From: Cohaesibacter celericrescens
Lineage (GTDB): Bacteria; Pseudomonadota; Alphaproteobacteria; Rhizobiales; Cohaesibacteraceae
Assembly (NCBI RefSeq): GCF_002866925.1
Contig: NZ_PKUQ01000004.1
Location: 1-35,337 of the forward strand
DNA length: 35,337 nucleotides
Direction: 5' to 3'
How positions within the stretch are numbered: the first letter of the stretch is position 1; each line of letters opens with the position of its first letter. Position numbers and translations under genes: made by a program. Shown piece by piece: positions 9,705-18,855 of this stretch. The notes under the pieces are model-generated. The model saw nothing but the letters and a program-made list of their open reading frames with translations, ran no database searches and had not been told where the DNA came from.

Positions 9705-11036
9705 ATGGCTTCGGCAGCAGAACAACTCGCCGCCAATATCAATTTTGGCGCCTTTGCAAAGGCAGAAGAGCTTAAGAAACGCATCTGGTTTACGCTGGGT
9801 GCTTTGTTGGTTTATCGTCTAGGTACATACATTCCGCTTCCCGGGATTAATCCAGAAGCCTTGGCTCAAGCCTTCAATGCCAATCAAAATGGCATTCTTG
9901 GTTTGTTTAACATGTTCTCTGGTGGCGCCGTTGGTCGAATGGCCATTTTTGCGCTCGGGATCATGCCTTATATTTCCGCTTCCATTATCATTCAGCTGAT
10001 GACAACGGTTAATCCGACCCTTGAACAGTTGAAAAAAGATGGTGAGCGCGGCCGCAAGGTTATAAACCAATATACCCGCTATGGTACGGTGTTCCTTGCT
10101 ACGCTTCAGGCCTATGGTATTTCTGTTGGGCTTGAAGGTTCCAGTAATATCGTGACCGACCCTGGTATGTTCTTTCGTTTCACTGCTGTGTTGACGCTGG
10201 TTGGCGGCACCATGTTTATGATGTGGCTCGGCGAACAAATCACTGCGCGCGGCATCGGTAATGGTATTTCTCTTATCATTTTCTCCGGTATTGTCGCAGG
10301 TTTGCCTTCAGCACTTGCCAATACGTTGGAATTGGGTCGTCAGGGTTCTTTGTCGACCGCAATTATTTTGGCCCTGTTGGTGGTTGTGATTGTCGTGATT
10401 GCGTTTATCGTGTTCATGGAACGTGCGCAACGGCGTTTGATCATCCAGTATCCAAAGCGACAAGTCGGCAATAAGATGTTTCAAGGTGATTCTTCTCACC
10501 TGCCTCTGAAGCTGAACACGGCTGGTGTTATTCCACCTATTTTTGCCTCATCCTTGTTGCTTTTGCCTGTTACGGTTGCCAACTTCGCTTCAGGGCAGGG
10601 GCCAGATTGGCTCAATACAGTGACTGCGCTGCTTGGGCATGGTCAACCTCTGTATATGCTGCTTTATGCTGCCTTGATTGTGTTCTTTGTTTTCTTCTAC
10701 ACAGCTATCGTGTTCAATCCGCAAGAGACGGCGGATAACCTGAAGAAACATGGTGGTTTTGTTCCTGGGATCAGGCCAGGTCAGAGGACAGCTGAATATA
10801 TCGACCGGATATTGACTCGCGTTTCTGTTTTGGGTGCGATTTATCTGGTTCTTGTTTGTCTTTTGCCCGAGTTCTTGATTTCGGCTACTGGCGTTCCATT
10901 CTATTTCGGGGGCACGTCCCTGTTGATTGTGGTCAGCGTGACTATGGATACTGTATCTCAGGTTCAGGGGCATCTGTTGGCTCATCAGTATGAAGGGCTC
11001 GTCAAAAAATCGAAGCTGAGGGGAAAACGTCGATGA
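9705..11036 (+). CDS. secY: Preprotein translocase subunit SecY
   Basis: Central pore subunit of the Sec translocon in the inner membrane. It has 443 residues, the same as E. coli. About ten hydrophobic segments are visible. Typical motifs are [20 protein letters not shown] near residue 25, [20 protein letters not shown], and near the C-terminus [20 protein letters not shown] followed by [12 protein letters not shown]. It is separated from rplO by a terminator and a hairpin, so it probably has its own promoter or depends on read-through. Its stop overlaps the adk start (ATGA). Confidence 0.98.
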   Translation: MASAAEQLAANINFGAFAKAEELKKRIWFTLGALLVYRLGTYIPLPGINPEALAQAFNANQNGILGLFNMFSGGAVGRMAIFALGIMPYISASIIIQLMTTVNPTLEQLKKDGERGRKVINQYTRYGTVFLATLQAYGISVGLEGSSNIVTDPGMFFRFTAVLTLVGGTMFMMWLGEQITARGIGNGISLIIFSGIVAGLPSALANTLELGRQGSLSTAIILALLVVVIVVIAFIVFMERAQRRLIIQYPKRQVGNKMFQGDSSHLPLKLNTAGVIPPIFASSLLLLPVTVANFASGQGPDWLNTVTALLGHGQPLYMLLYAALIVFFVFFYTAIVFNPQETADNLKKHGGFVPGIRPGQRTAEYIDRILTRVSVLGAIYLVLVCLLPEFLISATGVPFYFGGTSLLIVVSVTMDTVSQVQGHLLAHQYEGLVKKSKLRGKRR

Positions 11037-11605
11037 GATTAATACTGCTTGGACCTCCAGGAGCAGGTAAGGGTACGCAGGCCGAGCGCTTGGTCAATGG
11101 CTTCAGTATCACACAACTATCCACTGGTGATATGTTGCGCGCTGCAGTCGCTGCCAAGACTGCGGTGGGTATTAAGGCAAAAGAAATCATGGAGCGAGGT
11201 GAACTCGTTTCTGACGATATCGTTTGTGCAATTATTTCCGATCGGGTGGAAGAGCCAGATTGTGCAAATGGCTTTATCCTTGATGGGTTTCCGCGGACGA
11301 TCGCTCAGGCAGAAGCTCTGGATACGATGTTAGCCGAGAAGAATCTGAATTTGGATGCTGTCGTCGAAATTCGTGTCGACGAGAGTATCTTGTTGGATCG
11401 TATTGTTAAACGTGCTGCTGAGACCGTAGGAGGCCCGCGGGCTGACGACAATGCCGAAGCGTTGAAGAAGCGCTTGGACATTTACAGGGCCCAGACAGCG
11501 CCTTTGGTGGACTATTATGCCAAGACTGGTCTTCTAAAGACCATTGATGGTATGCAGGATATCGATTCTGTCGCGGCATCCATTAAGGACTCTCTGTCTA
11601 GCTAG
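11033..11605 (+). CDS. adk: Adenylate kinase, short-LID type
   Basis: Converts ATP + AMP to 2 ADP in the cytoplasm. The P-loop [10 protein letters not shown] is at residues 7-16, the AMP-binding segment STGDML follows, and the DGFPRT motif is present. It has 190 residues against 214 in E. coli, because the LID insertion is reduced to a few residues and has no zinc-binding Cys. That short form is common in Alphaproteobacteria. It is translationally coupled to secY by the 4-nt overlap. Confidence 0.97.
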   Translation: MRLILLGPPGAGKGTQAERLVNGFSITQLSTGDMLRAAVAAKTAVGIKAKEIMERGELVSDDIVCAIISDRVEEPDCANGFILDGFPRTIAQAEALDTMLAEKNLNLDAVVEIRVDESILLDRIVKRAAETVGGPRADDNAEALKKRLDIYRAQTAPLVDYYAKTGLLKTIDGMQDIDSVAASIKDSLSS

Positions 11606-11617
11606 GATGTTTTCTAC

Positions 11618-11635
11618 AAAGCTAAAACGCTTTTT
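11618..11635 (+). terminator. Weak terminator-like hairpin after adk
   Basis: AAAGC (11618-11622) pairs with GCTTT (11629-11633) and is followed by TT; the stem is short and AT-rich. It lies 13 nt after the adk stop. It may be only a weak terminator. Confidence 0.3.
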
Positions 11636-11787
11636 CCTTCGGGTAAGTCATTTGAGTATTATATGCCGTTTCTCGAGGCAATACTTGGTGTTCAATGACC
11701 TTATATGTCGCAGTGTAACGATTTGCGGTTGACTCGCCCCCGAAGAATCCGGTACTAACCGGCGCTAATCACGTTAATCCGTGATCC

Positions 11788-11821
11788 GTGTTCGGAGGCT
11801 TTGCTTTCGGACACATTTTTT
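11788..11821 (+). terminator. Intrinsic terminator-like hairpin upstream of rpsM
   Basis: GTGTTCGGAGG (11788-11798) pairs with CTTTCGGACAC (11804-11814), including three G-U pairs and a 5-nt loop; then A and six T. It can end secY-adk transcripts, or act as an attenuator if transcription of rpsM starts upstream of it. Confidence 0.6.
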
Positions 11822-11951
11822 GCGTTCTAATTGAACCAAGAATCAAAAAAATTGTCTTCTACCATTAAGTGGGGCAACCCACTAAGGATGGGGGGAAGAT
11901 GTATATCACTTGCAGCGGATGGTTTCATCCAGCTGGTACAAGGAGAACGAC

Positions 11952-12320
11952 GTGGCCCGTATTGCTGGCGTCAACATACCGACGAACAAGCGCGTGATTA
12001 TCGCGCTTCAATATATCCATGGCATTGGTGCTAAATTTGCCAAGGAAATTGTTGAACAAGTTAACATCGCTCCAGAGCGTCGTGTGAACGAGCTTTCTGA
12101 TGCCGAAGTTCTTAAAATTCGCGAAGTAATCGATGCCGGTTACACCGTGGAAGGGGACCTTCGTCGTCAAACATCTATGAACATCAAGCGTCTGATGGAC
12201 CTTGGCTGCTATCGCGGCCTGCGTCATCGTCGTGGCTTGCCTGTTCGTGGTCAGCGCACACACACTAACGCACGTACCCGTAAGGGTCCTGCGAAAGCGA
12301 TTGCTGGTAAGAAGAAATAA
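11952..12320 (+). CDS. rpsM: 30S ribosomal protein S13
   Basis: Small-subunit head protein that bridges to L5 and contacts P-site tRNA. The start is the GTG at 11952: it follows AAGGAG at 11940-11945 and yields (M)[19 protein letters not shown], the standard S13 N-terminus. An upstream ATG in frame would add 14 atypical residues. It has 122 residues. The C-terminal [20 protein letters not shown] is diagnostic. It is the first gene of the alpha operon. Confidence 0.97.
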   Translation: MARIAGVNIPTNKRVIIALQYIHGIGAKFAKEIVEQVNIAPERRVNELSDAEVLKIREVIDAGYTVEGDLRRQTSMNIKRLMDLGCYRGLRHRRGLPVRGQRTHTNARTRKGPAKAIAGKKK

Positions 12321-12340
12321 TCCACGGTTTATCCGGTGGA
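12321..12340 (+). other. Small hairpin in the rpsM-rpsK gap
   Basis: TCCAC (12321-12325) pairs with GTGGA (12336-12340) right after the rpsM stop, with no U-run. It could modulate expression of distal alpha-operon genes or mark a processing site; the function is unknown. Confidence 0.3.
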
Positions 12341-12380
12341 GCCGCTGGAAGTACGGCGGTGTAGAGATCGAGGTTTTAAG

Positions 12381-12770
12381 ATGGCAAAAGATGCCTCGCG
12401 CGTTAAGCGTCGCGTTCGTAAAAATATTACGTCCGGCGTAGCGCACGTAAATTCGACATTCAACAACACGATGATCACCATCGCTGATGCACAGGGAAAT
12501 ACAATTTCTTGGTCTTCAGCAGGTACTATGGGTTTCAAGGGCTCTCGTAAGTCCACCCCATTTGCCGCTCAGATGGCTGGCGAAGATGCCGGTAAAAAAG
12601 CAGCTGAGCATGGTATGAAAACTCTTGAAGTTGAAGTCCGCGGTCCTGGTTCAGGTCGTGAATCTGCCCTGCGCGCTTTGCAGGCAGTTGGTTTCACCAT
12701 CACGTCTATTCGTGATGTGTCCCCAATTCCGCACAATGGCTGTCGTCCGCGTAAGCGTCGTCGCGTCTAA
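12381..12770 (+). CDS. rpsK: 30S ribosomal protein S11
   Basis: Small-subunit platform protein next to the Shine-Dalgarno helix. The ATG at 12381 is chosen because it gives [16 protein letters not shown], the usual start, and 129 residues as in E. coli; an upstream in-frame start would add 15 atypical residues. The motifs [16 protein letters not shown] and the C-terminal [18 protein letters not shown] are diagnostic. Confidence 0.97.
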   Translation: MAKDASRVKRRVRKNITSGVAHVNSTFNNTMITIADAQGNTISWSSAGTMGFKGSRKSTPFAAQMAGEDAGKKAAEHGMKTLEVEVRGPGSGRESALRALQAVGFTITSIRDVSPIPHNGCRPRKRRRV

Positions 12771-12784
12771 TAATTTTCAGGTTC

Positions 12785-12826
12785 CCTGCAACTCCTTAGA
12801 GCAGGATTTTGCGGGGCATCTCCCCG
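12785..12826 (+). other. Two hairpins in the rpsK-rpoA gap
   Basis: CCTGC (12785-12789) pairs with GCAGG (12801-12805), and CGGGG (12812-12816) pairs with CCCCG (12822-12826). The second ends 19 nt before the rpoA GTG. Neither has a U-run. They may limit translation of rpoA or be processing sites. Confidence 0.35.
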
Positions 12827-12845
12827 AGATAGAAAGGGTTGAGAC

Positions 12846-13862
12846 GTGATTCAGAAAAATTGGCAAGAACTCATCAAGCCAACCAAGCTCGAGATCACTC
12901 CGGGCGACGACGACTTGCGTCTCGCCACTGTGGTAGCCGAGCCTTTGGAACGCGGTTTTGGCATGACTTTGGGTAACGCCCTTCGTCGTGTTTTGCTGTC
13001 TTCTTTGCAAGGTGCAGCTGTGACCGCCATTCAAATCGATGGTGTGTTGCACGAATTCTCTTCAATTTCTGGCGTACGTGAAGATGTGACGGATTTGATC
13101 CTGAACGTTAAAGAAATCGCGCTACGGATGGAAACTGAAGGCCCAAAACGTATGGTTCTTCGTAAAGAAGGTCCAGGGGTTGTTCGGGCTGGCGACATTC
13201 AGGTCGTTGGGGATGTAGAAATTCTAAACCCGGACTTGGTTCTTTGTAACCTTGATGTGGGTGCGGAGCTGCGCATGGAATTTACCGTCGATAGCGGTAA
13301 GGGTTATGTAACGGCAACACAGAATCGTCCGGATGATGCGCCGATCGGTATGATTCCAGTGGACAGTCTTTATTCTCCGGTTAAGCGTGTTGCTTACAAG
13401 GTTGAGAATACCCGTGAGGGTCAAGTTCTCGATTATGATAAGCTCATCATGAATATTGAGACGGATGGATCAATCAAACCTGATGATGCTGTAGCGTTTG
13501 CTGCGCGTATTCTTCAGGATCAGTTGTCTATCTTTGTCAACTTCGAAGAACCAGAGAAAGAAGTTGTTCAGGAACAGACCCAGGAATTGGCATTCAATCC
13601 AGCACTGCTGAAAAAAGTAGACGAGTTGGAATTGTCTGTTCGTTCGGCAAACTGCCTGAAAAACGACAACATTGTATATATTGGCGATCTTATCCAGAAG
13701 ACGGAAGCGGAAATGCTTCGTACTCCGAACTTTGGGCGTAAGTCGCTTAACGAGATCAAAGAAGTTCTTGCACAGATGGGATTGCATCTTGGCATGGAAG
13801 TTCAGGCTTGGCCGCCTGAGAATATCGATGATCTTGCCAAGCGCTACGAAGATCAATACTAA
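12846..13862 (+). CDS. rpoA: RNA polymerase alpha subunit
   Basis: Assembles the core polymerase (N-terminal domain) and contacts UP elements and activators (C-terminal domain). It has 338 residues (E. coli 329). The start is GTG at 12846, giving (M)[39 protein letters not shown] near residue 38 is the assembly motif. The C-terminal domain carries [20 protein letters not shown] and [20 protein letters not shown] hairpin lies downstream before rplQ. Confidence 0.98.
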   Translation: MIQKNWQELIKPTKLEITPGDDDLRLATVVAEPLERGFGMTLGNALRRVLLSSLQGAAVTAIQIDGVLHEFSSISGVREDVTDLILNVKEIALRMETEGPKRMVLRKEGPGVVRAGDIQVVGDVEILNPDLVLCNLDVGAELRMEFTVDSGKGYVTATQNRPDDAPIGMIPVDSLYSPVKRVAYKVENTREGQVLDYDKLIMNIETDGSIKPDDAVAFAARILQDQLSIFVNFEEPEKEVVQEQTQELAFNPALLKKVDELELSVRSANCLKNDNIVYIGDLIQKTEAEMLRTPNFGRKSLNEIKEVLAQMGLHLGMEVQAWPPENIDDLAKRYEDQY

Positions 13863-13873
13863 CACGCATTTTG

Positions 13874-13892
13874 CGCGCTCCGTTGGAGCGTG
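13874..13892 (+). other. GC-rich hairpin in the rpoA-rplQ gap
   Basis: CGCGCTCC (13874-13881), loop GTT, then GGAGCGTG (13885-13892): an 8-bp stem with one G-U pair, ending 105 nt before rplQ. It is followed by a short TATTT, so it may be a partial terminator that lowers rplQ transcription, or an RNA-processing site. Confidence 0.45.
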
Positions 13893-13997
13893 TATTTGGA
13901 ATGTGTGTCAGGGTATATAAATTGGATTTTTCTTCGAGAAATTCAAAGGATTCACACCAGCGGTTTGGAGCCGCCGGACATAATAAAGGAGAGAGCA

Positions 13998-14420
13998 ATG
14001 CGCCACGGCAAATCAGGTCGCAAGCTCAATCGTACCTCATCTCATCGTAAAGCGATGTTCGCCAACATGGCAGCCGCTTTGATTAAGCATGAGCAGATTG
14101 TTACCACCCTGCCTAAGGCGAAAGAACTTCGCCCAATCGCAGACAAACTCATCACTTTGGCAAAGCGCGGCGATTTGCATGCGCGTCGTCAGGCAATTTC
14201 TAAAATCCGTGACAAAGACATGGTTTCAAAATTGTTCGACACGCTGGGTGCTCGCTACACAGATCGTAATGGTGGTTACACCCGCGTTCTTAAAGCTGGT
14301 TTCCGTTATGGTGATAATGCACCAATGGCGGTGATCGAGCTTGTGGATCGTGATCCAGAAGCCCGCGGCAAAGACTCCGGCCCTAGCCAAAATGTTGACG
14401 CTGTTGAAGATGCAGCGTAA
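13998..14420 (+). CDS. rplQ: 50S ribosomal protein L17
   Basis: Large-subunit protein near the tunnel exit. The ATG at 13998 is used because it follows AAGGAGAGAG and gives [20 protein letters not shown], the invariant start. The frame is open upstream but that part is not L17. It has 140 residues, with a short acidic C-terminal tail ([11 protein letters not shown]). It is the last gene of the alpha operon and is followed by a strong terminator. Confidence 0.98.
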   Translation: MRHGKSGRKLNRTSSHRKAMFANMAAALIKHEQIVTTLPKAKELRPIADKLITLAKRGDLHARRQAISKIRDKDMVSKLFDTLGARYTDRNGGYTRVLKAGFRYGDNAPMAVIELVDRDPEARGKDSGPSQNVDAVEDAA

Positions 14421-14443
14421 GTGAGTGCTTGCTGATACAATTC

Positions 14444-14472
14444 AAAAGGGGTGGCTTTGCCACCCCTTTTTT
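14444..14472 (+). terminator. Intrinsic terminator after rplQ
   Basis: AAAAGGGGTGGC (14444-14455), loop TTT, then GCCACCCCTTTTTT (14459-14472). The 12-bp stem with U-run starts 23 nt after the rplQ stop and ends the alpha operon. Confidence 0.92.
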
Positions 14473-14588
14473 GTTTTATGCTTATGTTTCAAGTCGAGTA
14501 GGATCGTATTTGGTGGGTCTCTATTTTTGCGAACACCCTGATTTTTGTTCGTAATTTGGCCCAAATATTCTGCGACTCGTTCTATGGT

Positions 14589-14607
14589 TGACCAAAGTTT
14601 TGGGTCA
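14589..14607. promoter_or_regulatory. Inverted repeat upstream of the Do protease gene
   Basis: TGACC (14589-14593) and GGTCA (14603-14607) are separated by 9 nt and lie 26 nt before the protease start. The TTGACC at 14588 could serve as a -35 box, but no well-spaced -10 is seen. It may be an operator; it may also be chance. Confidence 0.25.
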
Positions 14608-14633
14608 GAAAATCAGTATTAATAGGTGCCAGA

Positions 14634-16043
14634 ATGAAACGATTGTTTAAACGCTCTGCTGTTGTTTTTGTTGCTGTTGTGATGAGTTTGGGGACCGCTC
14701 TTGCTCAGGATAAAGTTCCGTCCAGCAAAATGGAGATGCAGCTCAGTTTTTCGCCGTTGGTTCAATCTGCTGCGCCAGCTGTGGTCAATGTCTATGCGAC
14801 CCGCAAGGTGCAGGCACGCAGTCGGTCGCCTTTTTTTGATGATCCCTTCTTTCAGCGGTTCTTTGGTAATGGAGGCATTGGTCAACCCCGCGAGCGCGTG
14901 CAGCGGTCACTTGGCTCTGGTGTTATTGTTGATCCGTCTGGGGTGATTGTGACCAACCATCATGTGATTGATGGTGCGACAGAGGTGAAAATTGCGTTGT
15001 CTGATCGGTCCGAGTTTGAAGCCGATGTGGTTTTGGACGATGAGCGGACCGATTTGGCCATTCTTAAGGTCCGTGACGCAAAACACCCGTTTCCGTCACT
15101 CGAATTTGCCGATTCTGATGATCTGTTGGTTGGCGATCTGGTTCTGGCCATTGGCAATCCGTTCGGTGTCGGCCAGACGGTAACCAGTGGCATTGTCTCT
15201 GCGCTTGCCCGAACGCAGGTGGGTGTTACCGACTATCAGTTTTTCATTCAGACCGACGCAGCGATTAATCCTGGCAACAGTGGCGGTGCTTTGGTGGATA
15301 TGAAGGGTCGGTTGGTCGGGATTAACAGTTCCATTTTTACACGGTCTGGTGGGTCTAACGGTATCGGTTTTGCTATTCCCGCAAATATGGTGCGTGTGGT
15401 TGCAGAAGCCGCGATATCAGGCAATAAAGTCCAACGGGCCTGGTTTGGCGGCAATCTTCAAACGGTGTCTGCTGATATTGCCGAAGGGTTGGGCATGGAT
15501 CGTCCGCAGGGCGTCTTGGTTACCGAAATTGATCCAGCGGGGCCGGCTCAAGCGGCTGGGTTACAGGTGGGCGATTTGATCCTCAAGGTCAACGATAATA
15601 CCGTGAACAGCCCTGATGGATTCGGGTATCGTTTCACCACCGTGGGTATTGGTGAAACGGTTCGGTTGACGATCTTGCGGCAGGGGAGCGAAAAACAGAT
15701 TTCCCTGAAAGCTGTTGCTGCACCGGAAAAACCTTTGCGTGATGAACGCGAGATTGCTGGTTATTCTCCTTTCTCTGGCACCAAAATTCTCAATCTATCA
15801 CCCGCTGTAGCGCAAGAATTGGGGCTTGAAACCAGTATGACGGGGGTGGTGATCTCCCACGTAGCTCAGGGTTCAACCGCCCAGCGCCTTGGTGTCAAGG
15901 CCGGTGATATTGTGCGGCGGATCAATGGAGAGTTTATCCGTAATACCAAAGTTATGAAAATTTTGTGCGATCAGAAGTTTCGCCTTTGGCGGCTTGAGAT
16001 TGAACGAGAAGGCAAGCTCATCAAGACAGTGATCAGCGGATAA
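14634..16043 (+). CDS. degP: Do (DegP/DegQ)-family periplasmic serine endoprotease
   Basis: Periplasmic trypsin-like protease and chaperone of envelope quality control. It has 469 residues with a Sec signal peptide: basic MKRLFKR, hydrophobic core, cleavage likely after ALA at about residue 24. Catalytic triad: His110 in TNHHVID, Asp140 in RTDLAILKV, Ser216 in NPGNSGGAL. Two PDZ domains follow, about residues 270-355 (GVLVTEIDPAGPAQAAGLQV) and 385-465 (GVVISHVAQGSTAQRLGVKA). The subtype DegP, DegQ or MucD cannot be fixed by eye. rarA starts 3 nt after its stop, so they are co-transcribed. Confidence 0.93.
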   Translation: MKRLFKRSAVVFVAVVMSLGTALAQDKVPSSKMEMQLSFSPLVQSAAPAVVNVYATRKVQARSRSPFFDDPFFQRFFGNGGIGQPRERVQRSLGSGVIVDPSGVIVTNHHVIDGATEVKIALSDRSEFEADVVLDDERTDLAILKVRDAKHPFPSLEFADSDDLLVGDLVLAIGNPFGVGQTVTSGIVSALARTQVGVTDYQFFIQTDAAINPGNSGGALVDMKGRLVGINSSIFTRSGGSNGIGFAIPANMVRVVAEAAISGNKVQRAWFGGNLQTVSADIAEGLGMDRPQGVLVTEIDPAGPAQAAGLQVGDLILKVNDNTVNSPDGFGYRFTTVGIGETVRLTILRQGSEKQISLKAVAAPEKPLRDEREIAGYSPFSGTKILNLSPAVAQELGLETSMTGVVISHVAQGSTAQRLGVKAGDIVRRINGEFIRNTKVMKILCDQKFRLWRLEIEREGKLIKTVISG

Positions 16044-16046
16044 ATC

Positions 16047-17390
16047 GTGAGTAATTTGTTTGATAAAGCAGGGTTAGAAGCCCCCATCGGCGCAAAACGA
16101 GCCGATGCGATTGGGGAGGGCGCAATGCGTCCTTTGGCTGATCTTTTGCGCCCTTCACATCTCAATGAGGTGGTCGGGCAAGATCATCTTGTTGGGGAAG
16201 ATGGCACTCTCACGCGGATGCTGAAAAGTGGCTCGCTAGGATGTCTTGTCCTATGGGGCCCCCCCGGCACGGGCAAAACCACGGTTGCGCGTTTGCTGGC
16301 GGATGGTACAGATCTTCATTTTGAACAAATTTCGGCTATTTTCTCCGGCGTAGCCGATTTGAAAAAGGTGTTCGAAGCGGCGAGAGACCGGCGTCGGATG
16401 GGCAAAACAACCCTGTTGTTTGTCGATGAGATTCATCGCTTCAACAAGGCTCAACAAGACAGCTTTTTGCCCGTTATGGAAGATGGCACTGTGGTGTTGG
16501 TCGGTGCAACAACGGAAAACCCTTCGTTTGAGCTGAATGCGGCTTTGTTATCGCGTTCTCAGGTCTTGACTTTCAAGAGCCTCGACGATGACGCGATCAG
16601 CAAGTTGCTGGAAAGAGCCGAAGAGTCCTTGGGGCAACCTTTGCCGATGGATGCTGAGGCCCGTGCGGCATTGGTGCGTATGGCCGATGGAGATGGGCGT
16701 TCGTCGCTTACGTTGGCGCAAGAGATCTGGCGTGCCGCTCATGAGGGTGAGGTCTTCACTGCAGAGCAATTGGGTGCGATCTTGCAGCGCAGGGCTCCCG
16801 TTTATGATAAGTCCGCTGACGGGCATTACAATCTGATTTCGGCTTTGCATAAATCCATTCGTGGTTCTGATCCAGATGCCTCCCTTTATTATATGTGCCG
16901 GATGCTGGATGCAGGGGAAGACCCAATGTTTCTGTTGCGCCGGATGACTGTCATCGCATCAGAAGATATTGGTCTCGCTGACCCCAGCGCATTGGTACAG
17001 GCGATGGCCGCAAGAGAGGCTTATGAACTCATTGGTATGCCTGAAGCATGCTATGCGCTGGCGCAATGTGTTATTTATCTGGCAACTGCTCCTAAGTCCA
17101 ATGCGGCAAAAATGGCCTATATCGCAGCAATGGGGAGCGCTAAAAAGGGTGGGTCCTTGCCGCCACCCAAGCATATTTTGAATGCGCCAACCAAGCTGAT
17201 GGCCAACGAAGGTTATGGCGATGGCTATCGCTATGACCATAACGAACCTGATGCTTTTTCGGGGCAGGACTATTTCCCCACTGAAATGGGGCGAAAAACC
17301 TTTTATGAGCCGGTGGAACGCGGATTCGAGCGTGACTTGCGCAAACGCTTGGACTATTGGTCTCGTCTACGATTGGAACGGAATAAATGA
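16047..17390 (+). CDS. rarA: Replication-associated recombination protein RarA (MgsA)
   Basis: AAA+ ATPase related to clamp loaders that acts at stalled replication forks and on SSB-coated DNA. It has 447 residues, a normal length. The start is GTG at 16047. Walker A GPPGTGKTT is at residues 71-79, Walker B LLFVDEIH at 123-130, followed by the family motif RFNKAQQDSFLPVMEDG. The C-terminal segment has PPPKHILNAPTKLMANEGYG, also typical. It lies 3 nt after the protease gene and overlaps crcB by four bases (ATGA). Confidence 0.96.
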   Translation: MSNLFDKAGLEAPIGAKRADAIGEGAMRPLADLLRPSHLNEVVGQDHLVGEDGTLTRMLKSGSLGCLVLWGPPGTGKTTVARLLADGTDLHFEQISAIFSGVADLKKVFEAARDRRRMGKTTLLFVDEIHRFNKAQQDSFLPVMEDGTVVLVGATTENPSFELNAALLSRSQVLTFKSLDDDAISKLLERAEESLGQPLPMDAEARAALVRMADGDGRSSLTLAQEIWRAAHEGEVFTAEQLGAILQRRAPVYDKSADGHYNLISALHKSIRGSDPDASLYYMCRMLDAGEDPMFLLRRMTVIASEDIGLADPSALVQAMAAREAYELIGMPEACYALAQCVIYLATAPKSNAAKMAYIAAMGSAKKGGSLPPPKHILNAPTKLMANEGYGDGYRYDHNEPDAFSGQDYFPTEMGRKTFYEPVERGFERDLRKRLDYWSRLRLERNK

Positions 17391-17764
17391 ACCATTTTCT
17401 ACTCGTCGCACTGGGTGGTGCGGCCGGTGCCAGCGCGCGCCATCTTGTCGGCATGCTTGCTTTGCGGTCTTTTGGTAGCGACTTTCCGTATGGTACGATC
17501 ATCTGCAACATAGGCGGGTCTTTCCTGATGGGGCTTTTGATCGAAATGTTGGCATTGAGGTTCAACGCCAGCACTGAGGTGCGCCTGTTGTTGACGACGG
17601 GCCTGTTGGGTGGTTTTACAACATTCTCGACTTTCTCGCTGGATGTGGTCGTATTGACCGAACGCGGGCAGATGGGAATGGCCCTTTTTTATGTTGCACT
17701 GTCGCTTGCTGGCGGTATTGTGGCCCTTTTTGCCGGCCTGAGCGCAGCACGCGCTCTTGTATGA
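17387..17764 (+). CDS. crcB: Fluoride ion channel Fluc (CrcB)
   Basis: Small membrane protein of the Fluc/CrcB family that exports fluoride as a dual-topology dimer. It has 125 residues with four hydrophobic segments. Family motifs: GGAAGASARH near residue 10, NIGGSFLMG near 41, and GGFTTFSTFS near 75, which carries the pore Phe and Thr residues. It is translationally coupled to rarA by ATGA. No fluoride riboswitch precedes it, so expression probably follows the upstream operon. Confidence 0.95.
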   Translation: MNHFLLVALGGAAGASARHLVGMLALRSFGSDFPYGTIICNIGGSFLMGLLIEMLALRFNASTEVRLLLTTGLLGGFTTFSTFSLDVVVLTERGQMGMALFYVALSLAGGIVALFAGLSAARALV

Positions 17765-17782
17765 TGTGAGTGAGTAGACGCA

Positions 17783-18796
17783 ATGGCAACGATTCAATTT
17801 CGTGAAGTAACTGGCGAAGAAGACGGCATGCGGCTGGACCGCTGGTTCAAGGAACATTATCCGGGCCTGTCTTTCGGTCAGTTGCAAAAGCTGATGCGGA
17901 CCGGACAGGTGCGTGTGGACGGCAAACGAGTGAAAACCAACGCGCGTCTGCAGAAGGCGCAGCAAGTGCGTATTCCACCGTTGGCGACCGATGAAAAGTC
18001 CGAGTCCAACGCGCCCAAACGGGCTATGCCGCGCGTCGATGATCGTGATGAAGATTTTTTGAAATCTATTTTGCTTTATGAAGACAAGGATATTTTTGTC
18101 TTTAACAAACCTGCGGGTTTGGCTGTACAAGCAGGTTCAGGCTTGACCCGTCATGTGGATGGGATGTTGGAGTCGCTGACCGACAAATATGGTCAAAAAC
18201 CGCGTTTGGTGCATCGGCTCGATCGGGATACTTCCGGTGTTTTGGTTGTGGCGCGCAGACGCTCCATTGCCACGGCACTGACCAAAGCATTCCGTGAGCG
18301 TACCACACAAAAAACCTATTGGGCCTTGGTGCGCGGCGTGCCAAAACCCAAGCAGGCGCGGGTGTCAACATATCTTGCCAAATATCAGGCAGAGGATGGC
18401 GACCGCATGCGCGTTGCCAAGCATGGCGACAATGGTGCCCAACATGCGTTGACCCATTATGCTGTTGTGGATCAGGTGGGCCAGAAGATGGCTTGGGTGA
18501 CCTTCAAGCCCGTGACAGGCAGAACGCACCAACTGCGTGTTCATGCCGCCTACATGGAAACCCCGATTATTGGCGATCCCAAATATTTCAACGTAGAGAA
18601 TTGGGAATTTCCGGGTGGTATACAGAAAAAACTGCATCTTCACGCAAGACGCATCCGTATTCCGCACCCCAATGGCGGCGTATTGGATGTGACTGCTCCC
18701 TTGCCGCCTCATATGCAGCAGACATGGAATCTGCTCGGGTTTGATGTCACGCAATATGACCCCGATATTGAGGAAGAACTGGGCAATGAGGACTGA
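17783..18796 (+). CDS. rluC: 23S rRNA pseudouridine synthase, RluC-like
   Basis: RluA-family synthase that isomerises uridines in 23S rRNA. It has 337 residues. An N-terminal S4 RNA-binding domain (about 15-75) contains GQVRVDGKRV followed by VRIPP, which is more like RluC than RluD. The catalytic motif HRLDRDTSG is at residues 144-152, with Asp147 the expected nucleophile. GRTHQLRVHAAYMETPIIGD is the second conserved block. It lies 18 nt after crcB. The exact target bases cannot be read from the sequence. Confidence 0.88.
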   Translation: MATIQFREVTGEEDGMRLDRWFKEHYPGLSFGQLQKLMRTGQVRVDGKRVKTNARLQKAQQVRIPPLATDEKSESNAPKRAMPRVDDRDEDFLKSILLYEDKDIFVFNKPAGLAVQAGSGLTRHVDGMLESLTDKYGQKPRLVHRLDRDTSGVLVVARRRSIATALTKAFRERTTQKTYWALVRGVPKPKQARVSTYLAKYQAEDGDRMRVAKHGDNGAQHALTHYAVVDQVGQKMAWVTFKPVTGRTHQLRVHAAYMETPIIGDPKYFNVENWEFPGGIQKKLHLHARRIRIPHPNGGVLDVTAPLPPHMQQTWNLLGFDVTQYDPDIEEELGNED

Positions 18797-18855
18797 TCTG
18801 TTTACTGATTGAGTCTTTGTGTCAGATTTTCGTCACATATAGGATACGGAATTTC

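Larger units (their letters stand above)
11606..11951 (+). promoter_or_regulatory. Structured leader between adk and rpsM
   Basis: This 346-nt stretch has no gene I can support but many hairpins. In order: AGTAT..TGCC/GGCA-ATACT (11655-11685); CCGGT/ACCGG (11749-11762); ATCACG/CGTGAT (11768-11785); an 11-bp stem with wobbles (11788-11814) followed by six T (11816-11821); AGTGGG-GCAA-CCCACT (11868-11883), closed by a GNRA tetraloop; and CAGC-GGATG/CATCC-a-GCTG (11913-11935), which ends five bases before the rpsM ribosome binding site. A TTGACT at 11729-11734 is a possible -35 box but has no good -10. The region probably ends adk transcripts and controls the alpha operon. Confidence 0.55.

Noticed and set aside
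11831..11865. TTGAAC ... TACCAT as an rpsM promoter
   Set aside because: The spacer is 23 nt and the -10 box is poor.
17387..17400. Possible fluoride riboswitch for crcB
   Set aside because: crcB starts inside rarA with a 4-nt overlap, leaving no leader; nothing like the riboswitch was seen.
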